64,000 nt of DNA from Thermaerobacter sp. PB12/4term (lineage in GTDB: Bacteria; Bacillota; Sulfobacillia; Thermaerobacterales; Thermaerobacteraceae). Location: the NCBI RefSeq assembly GCF_003403315.2, contig NZ_CP048407.1, positions 1,116,001-1,180,000 on the forward strand. Reading direction: 5' to 3'. Under the pieces are notes generated by a model. It was given only the letters and a program-made list of their open reading frames with translations, ran no database searches and was not told the origin of the DNA. Shown here one piece after another: positions 8,183 to 17,223 of the stretch (positions are counted from its first letter, which is position 1; each line of letters begins with the position of its first letter). Both the position numbers and the translations under genes were made by a program.

Positions 8183-10821
8183 CCGGGAGCGGCTCCGGTC
8201 ACCCGGGCATCGACCAAGAACCGGGCGACCCGGCGCCGGCCCGGCCGGCGGGGCACGGTGCAGCGGCCACCCCGGCGGCTTTGGCCAGAGGCGGCGCACT
8301 GGCCCGGGGCGACCGCACGGCGGGCCAAGGACCGCAGGCCACCGACGGGCAGGATGCCGACAGGGGAGAGCCCGTCGGGGATCCCGCCGGAGCGGCCGCC
8401 GGGATGCCGGTGGCGGAAGTCGTCGTCGACATCGCCGCCCAGGATGTAGATCGAGTGTTCCATTTTTTGGTTCCCCCGCAGCTGGTTGGCCGCTTGCAGG
8501 TGGGCCACCGGGTGACCGTCCCCTTTGGCCCCCGCCGGGTGGAGGGGACCGTGGTGGGGTTTGCCCCCGTCCCCGAGGTGCCGCCCGAGCGGTTGCGCCC
8601 CATCCTGGCCCTGCGGGATCCCATCCCCGTTCTGACCCCCGCGCTGATCGACCTGGCCCGCTGGATGGAAGAGCGCTACCTCTGCCTGTTCGTCCAGGCG
8701 CTGAGGGCTATGCTGCCGCCGGGTGCCCGCGGCGACCGGGTGAGCCCGGCACCTCGCCGCTGGGTTCGCCTGGCCGTCGATCCGGCCGAGGCCCGGGCCC
8801 GCGCCCGGGAACTGGCCGGCCGGGCGCCCCGCCAGGCGGCCGTTCTCGAGCGGCTGGCCCGGTCCGGCGCCGCCGGCGGGCTGCCCCAGGCCTTCTTGCT
8901 GCAGCAGGCCGCCGCAGGCCCCGAGGTCATCAAGGCCCTGGAACGGAAGGGCTGGGTGGTGGTGGAGGAGCGGGTACCGGTCCTGGACGAACCGGCCGCG
9001 GCGGCGGAGCCGGCCGGCCCGCTGCCTCCCCTGACGCCCGAGCAGGCGGCGGTGTGGCGGAAGCTGGAGCCGGCCCTCCGGGCCGCCGGAAGCGGGGACG
9101 ACCCCGGTGCCGGCGGGACGGCGCCCGGCAGGCCGCAGGAGGGGGACCAGGGCTCCCCGGCCTCCACCCGGGCGGGGGAGCCGGCGGGCGCCCCGCCGCC
9201 CCGGTGCGGGGCCGGGGTCCCGGCCCCGGCCGGCGGCGGAGCCGCTCCGCAGGCCTTCTTGCTCCACGGCGTGACGGGAAGCGGCAAGACGGAGATCTAC
9301 CTGCGGGCCATTGCCGCGGTCCTGGCCCGGGGGCAGGGTGCCATCTGCCTGGTGCCCGAGATCGCCCTGACGCCCCAGACGGTGGCCCGTTTCCGCGCCC
9401 GGTTCGGCAACCGGGTGGCCGTGCTGCACAGCGCCATGACGCCGGCCCAGCGGCTGGCCGCCTGGCGGGCCATTCGCACGGGGACGAAGCCGGTGGTGGT
9501 GGGCGCCCGCTCGGCGATCTTCGCGCCGGTGCCGCGCCTGGGACTCATCGTGGTGGACGAGGAGCACGAGACCAGCTACAAGCAGGAGGAAACTCCCCGC
9601 TACCACGCCCGGGAGGTGGCCCTGGCCCGGGCCCGGCTGGAAGGGGCGGTGGTGATTCTGGGCAGCGCCACCCCCTCGGTGGAGACCTACCACCGGGCGC
9701 TGGCGGGTGAGCTCGGCCTGCTGGAGCTCAGCCGGCGGGTAGGGGAGCGCCCGCTGCCTGCCGTCGAGCTGGTGGACATGCGCGAGGAGTTCGAGGCGGG
9801 CCACCGCTCCATCTTCAGCCGGCGGCTCCTGGAGCTCATGCGGCAGCGGCTGGAGGCGGGCCAGCAGGTGCTGTTGTTCCTCAACCGCCGCGGGTACCAC
9901 ACCGTGCTCCTCTGCCGGGAGTGCGGGTTCGTCCTGCGCTGTCCCCACTGCGACGTGTCCCTGACCTTTCACCAGCTGGCCTCGGGGCGCCTGGTCTGCC
10001 GCTGCCACTACTGCGAGCACCGGCAGGTCCCGCCCGCCACCTGCCCGCGCTGCGGCGGGGTCGCGCTGCACCCCTTCGGCCTGGGTACCCAGAAGGTCGA
10101 GGAGGCCGCGCGCCAGCTCTTCCCCGGCGCCCGCATCCAGCGGATGGACGCCGACGTGACCGCCCGCCGGGGGGCCCATGAGGCCATCTACCGCCAGTTC
10201 GCCGCCGGGCGCATCGACATCCTTATCGGGACCCAGATGATCGCCAAGGGCTGGGACGTGCCCGGGGTGACCCTGGTGGGGGTGGTTTCCGCCGACACCG
10301 CCCTGCACATGCCCGACTTCCGCCGCCAGGAGCGGACCTTCCAGCTCCTGGAGCAGGTGGCCGGGCGGGCCGGCCGCGGGTCCGACCCCGGGCAGGTGGT
10401 GATCCAGACCTACAGCCCCGACCACCCCTGCCTGCGGGCCGTGGCGGATCACGACTACCGCGCCCTCTTCGACCTCGAGTCGGCGGCGCGCCGCGAGCTG
10501 GGCTTTCCACCCTTCGGCCACCTAATCCGGGTGGTGGTGGCGGGAGCCGAGCGCCCGCCGGTGGAACGGGCGGCCGCCCGGCTGGCGGCAGCTTGGCGCG
10601 CGGCCCTGGCGGAAGCCGGGGTGGAGGGCGGCTCCGTCACCCCCGCCGCGCCGGCGCCCATCGAGCGCCTGCGGGGCCGCTGGCGATGGCACGTGCTGGC
10701 GCGGGCCGCCGACGGGCCTGCCTTGCGGGAGGCCACCCGGGCGGCCCTGGCCTCCTTGCGCCCCCACTGGCCCCGGGACGTGCTGGTGCAGGTGGATGTC
10801 GACCCCTACAGCATGCTGTAG
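8179..10821 (+). CDS. priA: Primosomal protein N' (PriA helicase)
   Basis: 3'-5' helicase that restarts stalled replication forks. Helicase motifs: GVTGSGKTEIY (Walker A, about residue 364), VVDEEHE, and SATPS. A zinc-binding block (CRECGF..CPHC..CRCHYC..CPRCGG) follows. The ATG at 8179 overlaps the coaBC stop. The first 75 residues or so are low-complexity; ATG 8404 begins the classical PriA N-terminus (MPVAEVVVDIAAQDVDRVF), so the true start could be either. A Gly/Pro-rich insert of about 50 residues (bases 9079-9249) lies directly before Walker A, where other PriA proteins have a short link. Confidence 0.94.
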   Translation: MTGSGSGHPGIDQEPGDPAPARPAGHGAAATPAALARGGALARGDRTAGQGPQATDGQDADRGEPVGDPAGAAAGMPVAEVVVDIAAQDVDRVFHFLVPPQLVGRLQVGHRVTVPFGPRRVEGTVVGFAPVPEVPPERLRPILALRDPIPVLTPALIDLARWMEERYLCLFVQALRAMLPPGARGDRVSPAPRRWVRLAVDPAEARARARELAGRAPRQAAVLERLARSGAAGGLPQAFLLQQAAAGPEVIKALERKGWVVVEERVPVLDEPAAAAEPAGPLPPLTPEQAAVWRKLEPALRAAGSGDDPGAGGTAPGRPQEGDQGSPASTRAGEPAGAPPPRCGAGVPAPAGGGAAPQAFLLHGVTGSGKTEIYLRAIAAVLARGQGAICLVPEIALTPQTVARFRARFGNRVAVLHSAMTPAQRLAAWRAIRTGTKPVVVGARSAIFAPVPRLGLIVVDEEHETSYKQEETPRYHAREVALARARLEGAVVILGSATPSVETYHRALAGELGLLELSRRVGERPLPAVELVDMREEFEAGHRSIFSRRLLELMRQRLEAGQQVLLFLNRRGYHTVLLCRECGFVLRCPHCDVSLTFHQLASGRLVCRCHYCEHRQVPPATCPRCGGVALHPFGLGTQKVEEAARQLFPGARIQRMDADVTARRGAHEAIYRQFAAGRIDILIGTQMIAKGWDVPGVTLVGVVSADTALHMPDFRRQERTFQLLEQVAGRAGRGSDPGQVVIQTYSPDHPCLRAVADHDYRALFDLESAARRELGFPPFGHLIRVVVAGAERPPVERAAARLAAAWRAALAEAGVEGGSVTPAAPAPIERLRGRWRWHVLARAADGPALREATRAALASLRPHWPRDVLVQVDVDPYSML

Positions 10822-11079
10822 GCCGGCTCTGCACCGCCCGGATACACGGCCGCGGCGCGCCGGCACGCTCGCTGCCCGCCGGGCCTCCATGCCGGGCCGG
10901 CGGGCGGCGGTCATGTCGCTGCCACGGGGTGGTGGTGCCATGCCCATGCCGCGGCCGCGCCGGGCCCGGCGGCGGGCGATCCGCCGGGCCGGGTGGATCG
11001 CCCCGCTAGGCCGCCGGCCCCTGCTGCCCCCTTGCCCGCGCCCAGGTAAAATGAGATCAGAACGACGGGAGGGATGCCC

Positions 11080-12702
11080 ATGGCCGGGAGCCCGCGGCGG
11101 CGGGGCCGGCAGGACCGGGCGCGCCGGGCCCGGCCGCAGGCGGAGCCGCTGCCCATCGTCAAGGGGGCGGACGAACCGGTCCTGCGCACGCCGGCCCAGC
11201 CCGTGGCCCGGGTGACCCGGGAAATCCGCCAGCTGCTGGACCGGATGGCGGCCACCATGTACGCCGCCGATGGGATCGGCCTGGCGGCTCCCCAGGTGGG
11301 CGTGTCGAAACGCGTCATCGTCGTCGACGTGGGCGACGGGCTGATCGAACTGATCAATCCGGAGATCGTCCGGCGGGGTGAGGAGGTGGAGGCTGCGTAC
11401 GAGGGCTGCCTCTCCCTGCCCCGCCTGCTGGCGGAGGTCGAGCGGCCCACCTCGGTGCAGGTCACCGGCCTGGACCGCCGCGGCCGGCGCATCTGGATCG
11501 AGGGCGAGGGCGTGCTGGCCCGCTGCCTGCAGCACGAGATCGACCATCTGGACGGGGTGCTGATCACCGACCGGGCGCGCAAGGTGGTCGAGCTGCCGCC
11601 GGAGAGCGACCTGCGGGTGGTCTTCATGGGCACCCCGGCCTTTGCCGTGCCCAGCCTGGAGGAACTGCTGCAGCGCCAGGTGCGGGTCGTGGGCGTGGTG
11701 ACCCAGCCCGACCGGCCCCAGGGGCGCGGCCTGGCGCCGGCGGCCCCGCCCGTCAAGGCGCTGGCCCAGGAGTACGGCATACCCGTGCTCCAGCCCGAGA
11801 GGCTGGACGAGCAGGTGGTGGAGCAGCTTCAGGCCTGGCGGCCCGACCTGCTGGTGGTGGTCGCCTACGGCAAGATCCTGCCCCCGGCGGTGCTGGCGGT
11901 ACCACGCCTGGGGGCGATCAACCTTCACGCCTCCCTGCTTCCGCGCCACCGCGGGGCGGCGCCGATCCAGCACGCCATTCTGGCCGGGGACACCGTCACG
12001 GGTGTCACCACCATGTGGATGGACGAGGGGCTGGACACGGGCGACATCATTTTGCAGCGAGAGATTCCGCTCGATGAGCAGACCACCGCCGGCCAGCTCC
12101 ATGACCGGCTGGCGCGGCTGGGGGCCCAGCTGCTGGGCGAAACCCTGCGCCTGGTGGCCGAGGGCAAGGCGCCGAGACAGCCCCAGGACGGGGCCCGGGC
12201 CACCATGGCGCCCAAGCTTCGCCCTGAGGACGAGTGGGTGAACTGGGCGGACGATGCGACCCGGGTGGCCCGCCGCATCCGGGCGCTGGACCCGCGGCCC
12301 GGCGCCCGGACCACCTGGCGCGGGCAGGTGCTCAAGCTCTTCGGTGCGGGCACCGTCCCGCCCCAGGCCGCCGGCCCGGACCTCCCCCACCAGGAGGAAC
12401 CGGCCCCCGGCGGAGGGGGCGGGGAGGGCAGCCTGCCCCCCGGCGAGGAGGGCGGCGCGCCGGTGCCCCCGGGCACCGTGGTGGCCATCACCCCCCAGGC
12501 CGTGGCCGTCCGCTGCGGCTCGGGCCTGGTGTGGATTCGCCGGCTGCAGCCCGCGGCCCGGCGACCCATGACGCCGCTGGAGATGGTCAACGGCTACCGC
12601 CTGGAGGTGGGCGAGCGACTGGGCGACCCCCCGGCCGGCACCTCCGCTGCGCCGGCCGGGGGTGGCGCAGGCGCACCGCAAGGCCAGCGGGCACAAGCCT
12701 GA
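11080..12702 (+). CDS. def-fmt: Peptide deformylase-methionyl-tRNA formyltransferase fusion
   Basis: One uninterrupted frame encodes both enzymes. The N-terminal deformylase has all three metal/catalytic motifs: GIGLAAPQ (residue 65), EGCLS (108) and HEIDH (152-156). Only about 20 residues later formyltransferase begins (LRVVFMGTPAFAVPSL, from residue 178), with NLHASLLPRHRG (Asn281, His283) and LDTGD (Asp319) intact, followed by the OB-type C-terminal domain. That domain contains a Pro/Gly/Glu-rich insert (bases 12360-12475). In most bacteria def and fmt are separate adjacent genes; here the deformylase C-terminal helix is absent or replaced by the linker. ATG 11080 is preferred to ATG 11074 because GGGAGGG ends 6 nt upstream. 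Cytoplasmic; Fmt formylates Met-tRNAi and Def removes formyl from nascent chains. Confidence 0.93.
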   Translation: MAGSPRRRGRQDRARRARPQAEPLPIVKGADEPVLRTPAQPVARVTREIRQLLDRMAATMYAADGIGLAAPQVGVSKRVIVVDVGDGLIELINPEIVRRGEEVEAAYEGCLSLPRLLAEVERPTSVQVTGLDRRGRRIWIEGEGVLARCLQHEIDHLDGVLITDRARKVVELPPESDLRVVFMGTPAFAVPSLEELLQRQVRVVGVVTQPDRPQGRGLAPAAPPVKALAQEYGIPVLQPERLDEQVVEQLQAWRPDLLVVVAYGKILPPAVLAVPRLGAINLHASLLPRHRGAAPIQHAILAGDTVTGVTTMWMDEGLDTGDIILQREIPLDEQTTAGQLHDRLARLGAQLLGETLRLVAEGKAPRQPQDGARATMAPKLRPEDEWVNWADDATRVARRIRALDPRPGARTTWRGQVLKLFGAGTVPPQAAGPDLPHQEEPAPGGGGGEGSLPPGEEGGAPVPPGTVVAITPQAVAVRCGSGLVWIRRLQPAARRPMTPLEMVNGYRLEVGERLGDPPAGTSAAPAGGGAGAPQGQRAQA

Positions 12703-12834
12703 ACGAGCGGCCCCGCCGCGGACCGCGGGCCCGGCGGGCCCCGCGGGCTCCGGCTGCCGGCAGGTGCGCAGGCGGGGCACGGCCCGCAAAGGCGGAGCAA
12801 CCACCATTCGGAGGGGGAAAGGAGGGCGACGGCG

Positions 12835-13518
12835 GTGTTCTACTTCGATCCGCTGTACTTTCTCTTTGTCGGCCCGGCCCTGCTGCTGGCCCTCTGGGCC
12901 CAGAGCAAGGTGAGTTCGGCCTACGAGACCTACTCCCGGGTGCGGGCCTCCAACGGCCTGACCGGCGCCGATCTGGCGCGGCAGCTGCTGCGGCAGGCGG
13001 GTCTGGATGACGTGCGGGTCGAGCCCATCGGCGGCCGGCTGACGGACCACTACGACCCCCGCAGCAAGGTGGTCCGCCTGTCCGAGGGCGTCTATTACGG
13101 CTCGACGGTGGCGGCCCAGGGGGTGGCGGCCCACGAGGTGGGTCACGCCCTTCAGCATGCCACGGGCTACGTGTGGCTGGGGCTGCGCAACGCCATCATC
13201 CCCGTCACCCAGTTCGGGTCCCAGCTGGCGTTCCCGCTGTTCTTCCTGGGCCTGATCATGAACCTCGCCTCCCTGCAGAATCTGGGCATCCTGCTCTTTA
13301 GCCTGGCCGTGCTGTTCCAGGTCATCACGCTGCCTGTGGAGTTCAACGCGTCCAGTCGTGCCCTGGCCACCCTGGCGGGCGGCGGCTACCTCCGAGGGGA
13401 GGAGGTGCGGGGCGCCCGGAACGTCCTACAGGCGGCAGCGCTGACCTACGTGGCCGCCATGGTGATGGCGGTGATGCAGCTGCTTTACCTGCTGGCCTTG
13501 CGCGGGCGCCGCGACTGA
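12835..13518 (+). CDS. YugP-type membrane zinc metallopeptidase
   Basis: A 227-residue integral membrane protein of the neutral zinc peptidase family (YugP). The metal-binding motif is HEVGH at residues 100-104, with further helices at about 120-145, 150-170 and 205-222, and an N-terminal anchor (residues 1-22). The helix after HEVGH and the EFNASSRAL segment, which supplies another ligand in the family, are present. GTG 12835 follows AAAGGAGGGCGAC. Substrate unknown. The same position, after fmt and before rsmB, is common in Clostridia. Confidence 0.88.
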   Translation: MFYFDPLYFLFVGPALLLALWAQSKVSSAYETYSRVRASNGLTGADLARQLLRQAGLDDVRVEPIGGRLTDHYDPRSKVVRLSEGVYYGSTVAAQGVAAHEVGHALQHATGYVWLGLRNAIIPVTQFGSQLAFPLFFLGLIMNLASLQNLGILLFSLAVLFQVITLPVEFNASSRALATLAGGGYLRGEEVRGARNVLQAAALTYVAAMVMAVMQLLYLLALRGRRD

Positions 13519-13521
13519 ACC

Positions 13522-15033
13522 ATGGCTGGAACCGGTGAGGGTGACCGGGGGGCGCCGCGCCGGCGCCCCCTTGCCGTGCCGGTGCGGCGGGCGGGAGGCC
13601 GCAGCGGCCGGCCGCGGGCCGGCCGGATCCGCCCGGCGGGAGGCCGCAGCGGCCGGCCGCGGGCCGGCCGGATCCGCCCGGCGGGAGGCCGGGAGGCGGC
13701 CTTCCTGGCCCTGCTGGCTGCGGAAACCGGACCCGTGTACGTCGACCAGGCCCTGGCCCGGCTGCTGGAAGGAAGCGGCCTGCCCGCCCGGGAACGGGCC
13801 CTGGCCACGGAGCTGGCTTACGGGGTGGCCCGGCGCCAGGGGAGCCTGGACTGGGCTCTGGCCCGGTGGGCCCGGCGGCCGCCCGAGCGGCTGGACCCGC
13901 CGGTGCGGGTGGCGTTGCGCCTGGGCGCCTACCAGCTGTGGCACCTGGACCGGATCCCCGACCACGCCGCGGTGGCGGAGTCGGTGGAACTGGTCCGGCG
14001 CCACGGCCCCGGCTACGCCGCCGGGTTCGTCAACGCCGTCCTGCGCCGGGCGGCGCGCCACGGCTTCCCCCACGAGGTCGTGCCCGCCGCCGCGGAGGAT
14101 CTGGAGGCGCACCTGGCGCTGACCCTGGCTCATCCCCGCTGGCTGGTGCGGCGGTGGCTGGAGCGCCTCGGCCCCGAGGAGACCCGCCGGCTCCTGGAGG
14201 CCAACAACCGCATTCCGCCCCTTTCCGCCCGGGTCAACATGCTTCGGGCCGATCCCCGGTCCCTGGCGGCAGCCCTGGCCGCCCAGGGGGTGGCGGTGGA
14301 GCCGGGCCGGTTCCTCCCGGAAGCCCTGCGCCTGGGCCATGGGGTGAGCCCGGCGGAGCTGGAGGCCTTCCAGCAGGGGGCCTTGACCTGGCAGGACGAG
14401 AGCTCCATGCTGGCGGTGCATGTGCTGGACCCCCGGCCCGGCCAGCTGGTGCTGGACGTGGCGGCCGCCCCCGGCGGCAAGTCGACCCACATGGCGGAGC
14501 GCATGGGCGACCGGGGGCGGGTGGTGGCCTGCGATGTCGACCCGGGCCGGCTGGAGAAGGTGCGGGCGGCGGCGCGGCGGCTGGGCCTGCAGTCGGTCGA
14601 GCCCCTGGCTCTGGACGGCCGGCTGCTGCCCCAACGCTTCGCCGGTCAGGCCGACCGGGTGCTGGCCGACGTCCCCTGTAGCGGCCTGGGGGTCATCGCC
14701 CGGCGGCCCGATTTGCGCTGGCGCAAGGCGCCAGAAGACCTGAAGGCGCTGGCGGCCCTGCAGGGGGAGCTCCTGCGCGCGGCGGCGGCCTGCCTCAAGC
14801 CGAGCGGCGTGCTGGTCTACAGCACCTGCACCACCGAGCCGGAGGAAAACCAGCAGGTGGTGGAGGGGTTCCTCCGCGAAGCGGGGGACCGCTTCGCGGC
14901 CGTCGACCTGCGGCCCCGCCTGCCGGCCCCTCTCCGGGACGAGCCGGGCACCGAGCGGGGCTGGCTGCAGCTCTGGCCCCATCGCCATGGAGTCGACGGT
15001 TTCTTCATCGCCTGCCTCCAGCGGCGGCGGTGA
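13522..15033 (+). CDS. rsmB: 16S rRNA (cytosine967-C5)-methyltransferase
   Basis: SAM-dependent m5C methyltransferase. The NusB-like RNA-binding domain starts near residue 57 (REAAFLALL). The catalytic domain has VAAAPGGKSTHMA (SAM loop), DVPCSGLGVI (motif IV Cys) and YSTCTTEPEENQQVV (motif VI Cys). The first 55 residues are Arg/Gly-rich and are encoded by a perfect 45-bp tandem repeat; they are unlike RsmB elsewhere. A 10-bp hairpin (13548-13570) sits just inside the 5' end. The ATG at 13522 has no clear ribosome-binding site, so a downstream start within the repeat region is possible. Confidence 0.92.
   Translation: MAGTGEGDRGAPRRRPLAVPVRRAGGRSGRPRAGRIRPAGGRSGRPRAGRIRPAGGREAAFLALLAAETGPVYVDQALARLLEGSGLPARERALATELAYGVARRQGSLDWALARWARRPPERLDPPVRVALRLGAYQLWHLDRIPDHAAVAESVELVRRHGPGYAAGFVNAVLRRAARHGFPHEVVPAAAEDLEAHLALTLAHPRWLVRRWLERLGPEETRRLLEANNRIPPLSARVNMLRADPRSLAAALAAQGVAVEPGRFLPEALRLGHGVSPAELEAFQQGALTWQDESSMLAVHVLDPRPGQLVLDVAAAPGGKSTHMAERMGDRGRVVACDVDPGRLEKVRAAARRLGLQSVEPLALDGRLLPQRFAGQADRVLADVPCSGLGVIARRPDLRWRKAPEDLKALAALQGELLRAAAACLKPSGVLVYSTCTTEPEENQQVVEGFLREAGDRFAAVDLRPRLPAPLRDEPGTERGWLQLWPHRHGVDGFFIACLQRRR
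13591..13690 (+). repeat. 45-bp perfect tandem repeat inside rsmB
   Basis: Two identical 45-bp units (13591-13635 and 13636-13680) plus the first 10 bases of a third. Because 45 is a multiple of three the frame is kept, giving the peptide AGGRSGRPRAGRIRP twice. Each unit also contains a 9-bp perfect hairpin built on GGCCGGCC. Confidence 0.97.
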
Positions 15034-15053
15034 GGGCGAGGGAGGTGAGGGCC

Positions 15054-16115
15054 GTGTCCACCCGGGACTGGGTCGGGCTTTTGCCGGAGGAACTGGCTCG
15101 CGAGCTGGAAGCCTGGGGCCAACCGGCCTACCGCGGGCGCCAGATCTTTGCCTGGTTCCACCGGCGGGGGGTTACCCGCTTCGCCGCCATGACGGACTTG
15201 CCCCGCCAGCTGCGGGAGCGGCTGGCGGAGCAAGGCGATCCGGCCGTGCCCGCCGTGCGGAGGCTGCAGGTCGACCCGGAGGACGGCACCCGCAAGTACC
15301 TGCTGGAGCTGGCCGACGGCCAGCTGATCGAGACGGTGCTGATGCGCCACCGCTACGGCCTGAGCTTGTGCGTGTCCAGCCAGGTGGGCTGTGCCATGGG
15401 CTGCCGCTTCTGTGCCTCCACCCTGGGCGGGCTGGTGCGCAACCTGACCGCGGCGGAGATGGCGGGCCAGCTGCTGGTGGTCAACCGGGACCTGGCCGAA
15501 CGGGGCGAGCGGGTCAGCCATCTGGTGGTCATGGGCATCGGCGAGCCCCTGCAGAACCTGGATGCCACCCTCCAGTTCCTGCGGGTGGCCCACCATCCCC
15601 TGGGTGCGGCAATCAGCTACCGGCACATGACGGTGTCCACCTCGGGGCTGGTGCCGCGCATCCGCCAGCTGGCCCGGGAGGGGCTGCCCATCACCCTGGC
15701 CGTCTCCTTGCACGCGCCCAACGATGCCCTGCGCAGCTGGCTCATGCCCGTCAACCGGCGCTGGCCCATCGCCGAGCTGATGGCGGCCTGCCGCGAGTAC
15801 GGGGAGGAGACGGGCCGCCGCATCACCTTCGAATACGTTCTCATTGAGGACGTCAACGACCGCCCGGAGCACGCCCGGGAGCTGGCCCAGCTGGTGGCGC
15901 CCCTGCACGCCCACGTCAACCTGATCCCGTGGAACCCGGTCAGCGAGCGGCCCTTCAAGGCCCCGTCGCCCGAGCGGGTGCAGGCCTTTGCGGCGGAGCT
16001 GCGCAGGCAGGGCGTCAACGTCACCGTGCGGCGGGAACTGGGCCAGCGCATCGAGGCGGCCTGCGGGCAGCTGCGCCGCCGCGCGCTGGAGGAGGCCGGA
16101 GCCGCCCGCCCATAG
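15054..16115 (+). CDS. rlmN: Dual-specificity 23S rRNA/tRNA adenine-C2 methyltransferase
   Basis: Radical-SAM enzyme that methylates A2503 of 23S rRNA and A37 of some tRNAs. The CxxxCxxC cluster motif is CAMGCRFC (residues 113-120). GEPLQN, VSLHAPND and the C-terminal VTVRRELG block with the catalytic cysteine region are present. 353 residues, normal length. GTG 15054 is chosen because GGGAGGTGAGG ends 3 nt upstream with its core 8 nt away; the frame is open back to a GTG overlapping the rsmB stop. Confidence 0.95.
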   Translation: MSTRDWVGLLPEELARELEAWGQPAYRGRQIFAWFHRRGVTRFAAMTDLPRQLRERLAEQGDPAVPAVRRLQVDPEDGTRKYLLELADGQLIETVLMRHRYGLSLCVSSQVGCAMGCRFCASTLGGLVRNLTAAEMAGQLLVVNRDLAERGERVSHLVVMGIGEPLQNLDATLQFLRVAHHPLGAAISYRHMTVSTSGLVPRIRQLAREGLPITLAVSLHAPNDALRSWLMPVNRRWPIAELMAACREYGEETGRRITFEYVLIEDVNDRPEHARELAQLVAPLHAHVNLIPWNPVSERPFKAPSPERVQAFAAELRRQGVNVTVRRELGQRIEAACGQLRRRALEEAGAARP

Positions 16116-16488
16116 GGGCGCAGGGCGGGCTGCCGTCCCCGGGGAGCGGGCAAGGCGCCTCCAGAGGTGCATCAGGGCCGGTGGCGGGGATCCGGGGGCC
16201 TGACCGGCGGTCCGGGGTTCCCTCCGGTCCGGGGCTTTGCCAGGATTTGCCGGCCGGGATGGCCCCGGGCGGGGGATGGCCCCGGGCGCAGCCCGGGGCC
16301 CCGCGACGGTGCCAGGGAAACCGGTCGGGGCCGGCGAACTGTATCTTGTTCAGGAGTCCAGCGCCGTTCATCGGGAGGCCGCCCGCCCCACCCAGAGCCC
16401 GCCACCCGTCTTCAGGGAATGGCCGGAAAGGCGTGGCAGGCGGCGGTCACGGGCCCGGGTCCCATCGCCCGGGCGGGGGGAGAGGAAC
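16116..16488 (+). other. 373-bp region upstream of the phosphatase-kinase pair
   Basis: No gene is supported. The phosphatase frame stays open upstream to 16237, but the extension is compositionally noise and has no ribosome-binding site. A 10-bp perfect hairpin (16278-16287 with 16291-16300, loop GCA) is present, and its left arm sequence recurs at 16261-16271. No convincing promoter seen. Confidence 0.5.
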
Positions 16489-17223
16489 ATGCCGGTCTTG
16501 CGCCTTGCCGCCCGCACCCATCCAGGCTGGGTGCGGGAGAACAACGAGGATGCCTACCTGGCCGAAGCATTGCCCGGCGACGGGGGCTGGCTGCTGGCCG
16601 TCGCCGACGGCATGGGGGGCCACCGGGCGGGCGAGGTGGCCAGCTGGCTTGCCCTGCGCACCCTCCGGGAGTGCGTGGTGGCGGGGCTGCCCCTGGCCCA
16701 GGCGGTGGTGGCCGCCAACCAGGAGGTGTTCCGGCGGCAGGCCGGCGATCCTGACCTGAGCGGCATGGGCACCACCCTGACGGTGGCCGTCATCGGCCGG
16801 GGCGGGGCGGTGGAGCTCTGCCACGTGGGGGATTCCCGGGCCTACCTCTTGCGCCAGGGCCACCTGGAGCGGCTCACCCAGGACCACTCCCTGGTGGAAG
16901 AGTTCGTGCGCAACGGGGCCCTGACGGAGCAGGAGGCCCGCCGCCATCCCCAGCGCAACCTGCTGACCCGCGCCATCGGCACCGACGTCTCGGTGCCCGT
17001 GGACGAGACCACCGTCCAGCTGGAGCCGTCGGACGTGCTGCTGCTCTGCAGCGACGGGCTGAGCGAAGCCCTGCCCGACAGCCGCCTGGCGGACCTGCTG
17101 GCCGCCGCCGGACCCGGCGACGTGGCCCTCCAGGTCGAGGCGCTGATCGAGGCTGCCCTGGCGGCAGGCGGGTCGGATAACATCACCGCCGTGCTGGCCT
17201 GGTGGGACGGTGACGCCCCGTGA
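16489..17223 (+). CDS. prpC: PP2C-family Ser/Thr protein phosphatase
   Basis: Metal-dependent phosphatase that reverses PrkC phosphorylation. Motifs: R-E-N-N-E-D-A-Y near the start (metal-binding Asp), VADGMGGHRAGE, GMGTTLTVAV, HVGDSRAYLL, and the final GGSDNITAVL. 244 residues, normal for bacterial Stp. ATG 16489 follows GGGGGGAGAGG. The stop overlaps the kinase start (GTGA), so phosphatase and kinase are likely made together. Confidence 0.95.
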   Translation: MPVLRLAARTHPGWVRENNEDAYLAEALPGDGGWLLAVADGMGGHRAGEVASWLALRTLRECVVAGLPLAQAVVAANQEVFRRQAGDPDLSGMGTTLTVAVIGRGGAVELCHVGDSRAYLLRQGHLERLTQDHSLVEEFVRNGALTEQEARRHPQRNLLTRAIGTDVSVPVDETTVQLEPSDVLLLCSDGLSEALPDSRLADLLAAAGPGDVALQVEALIEAALAAGGSDNITAVLAWWDGDAP

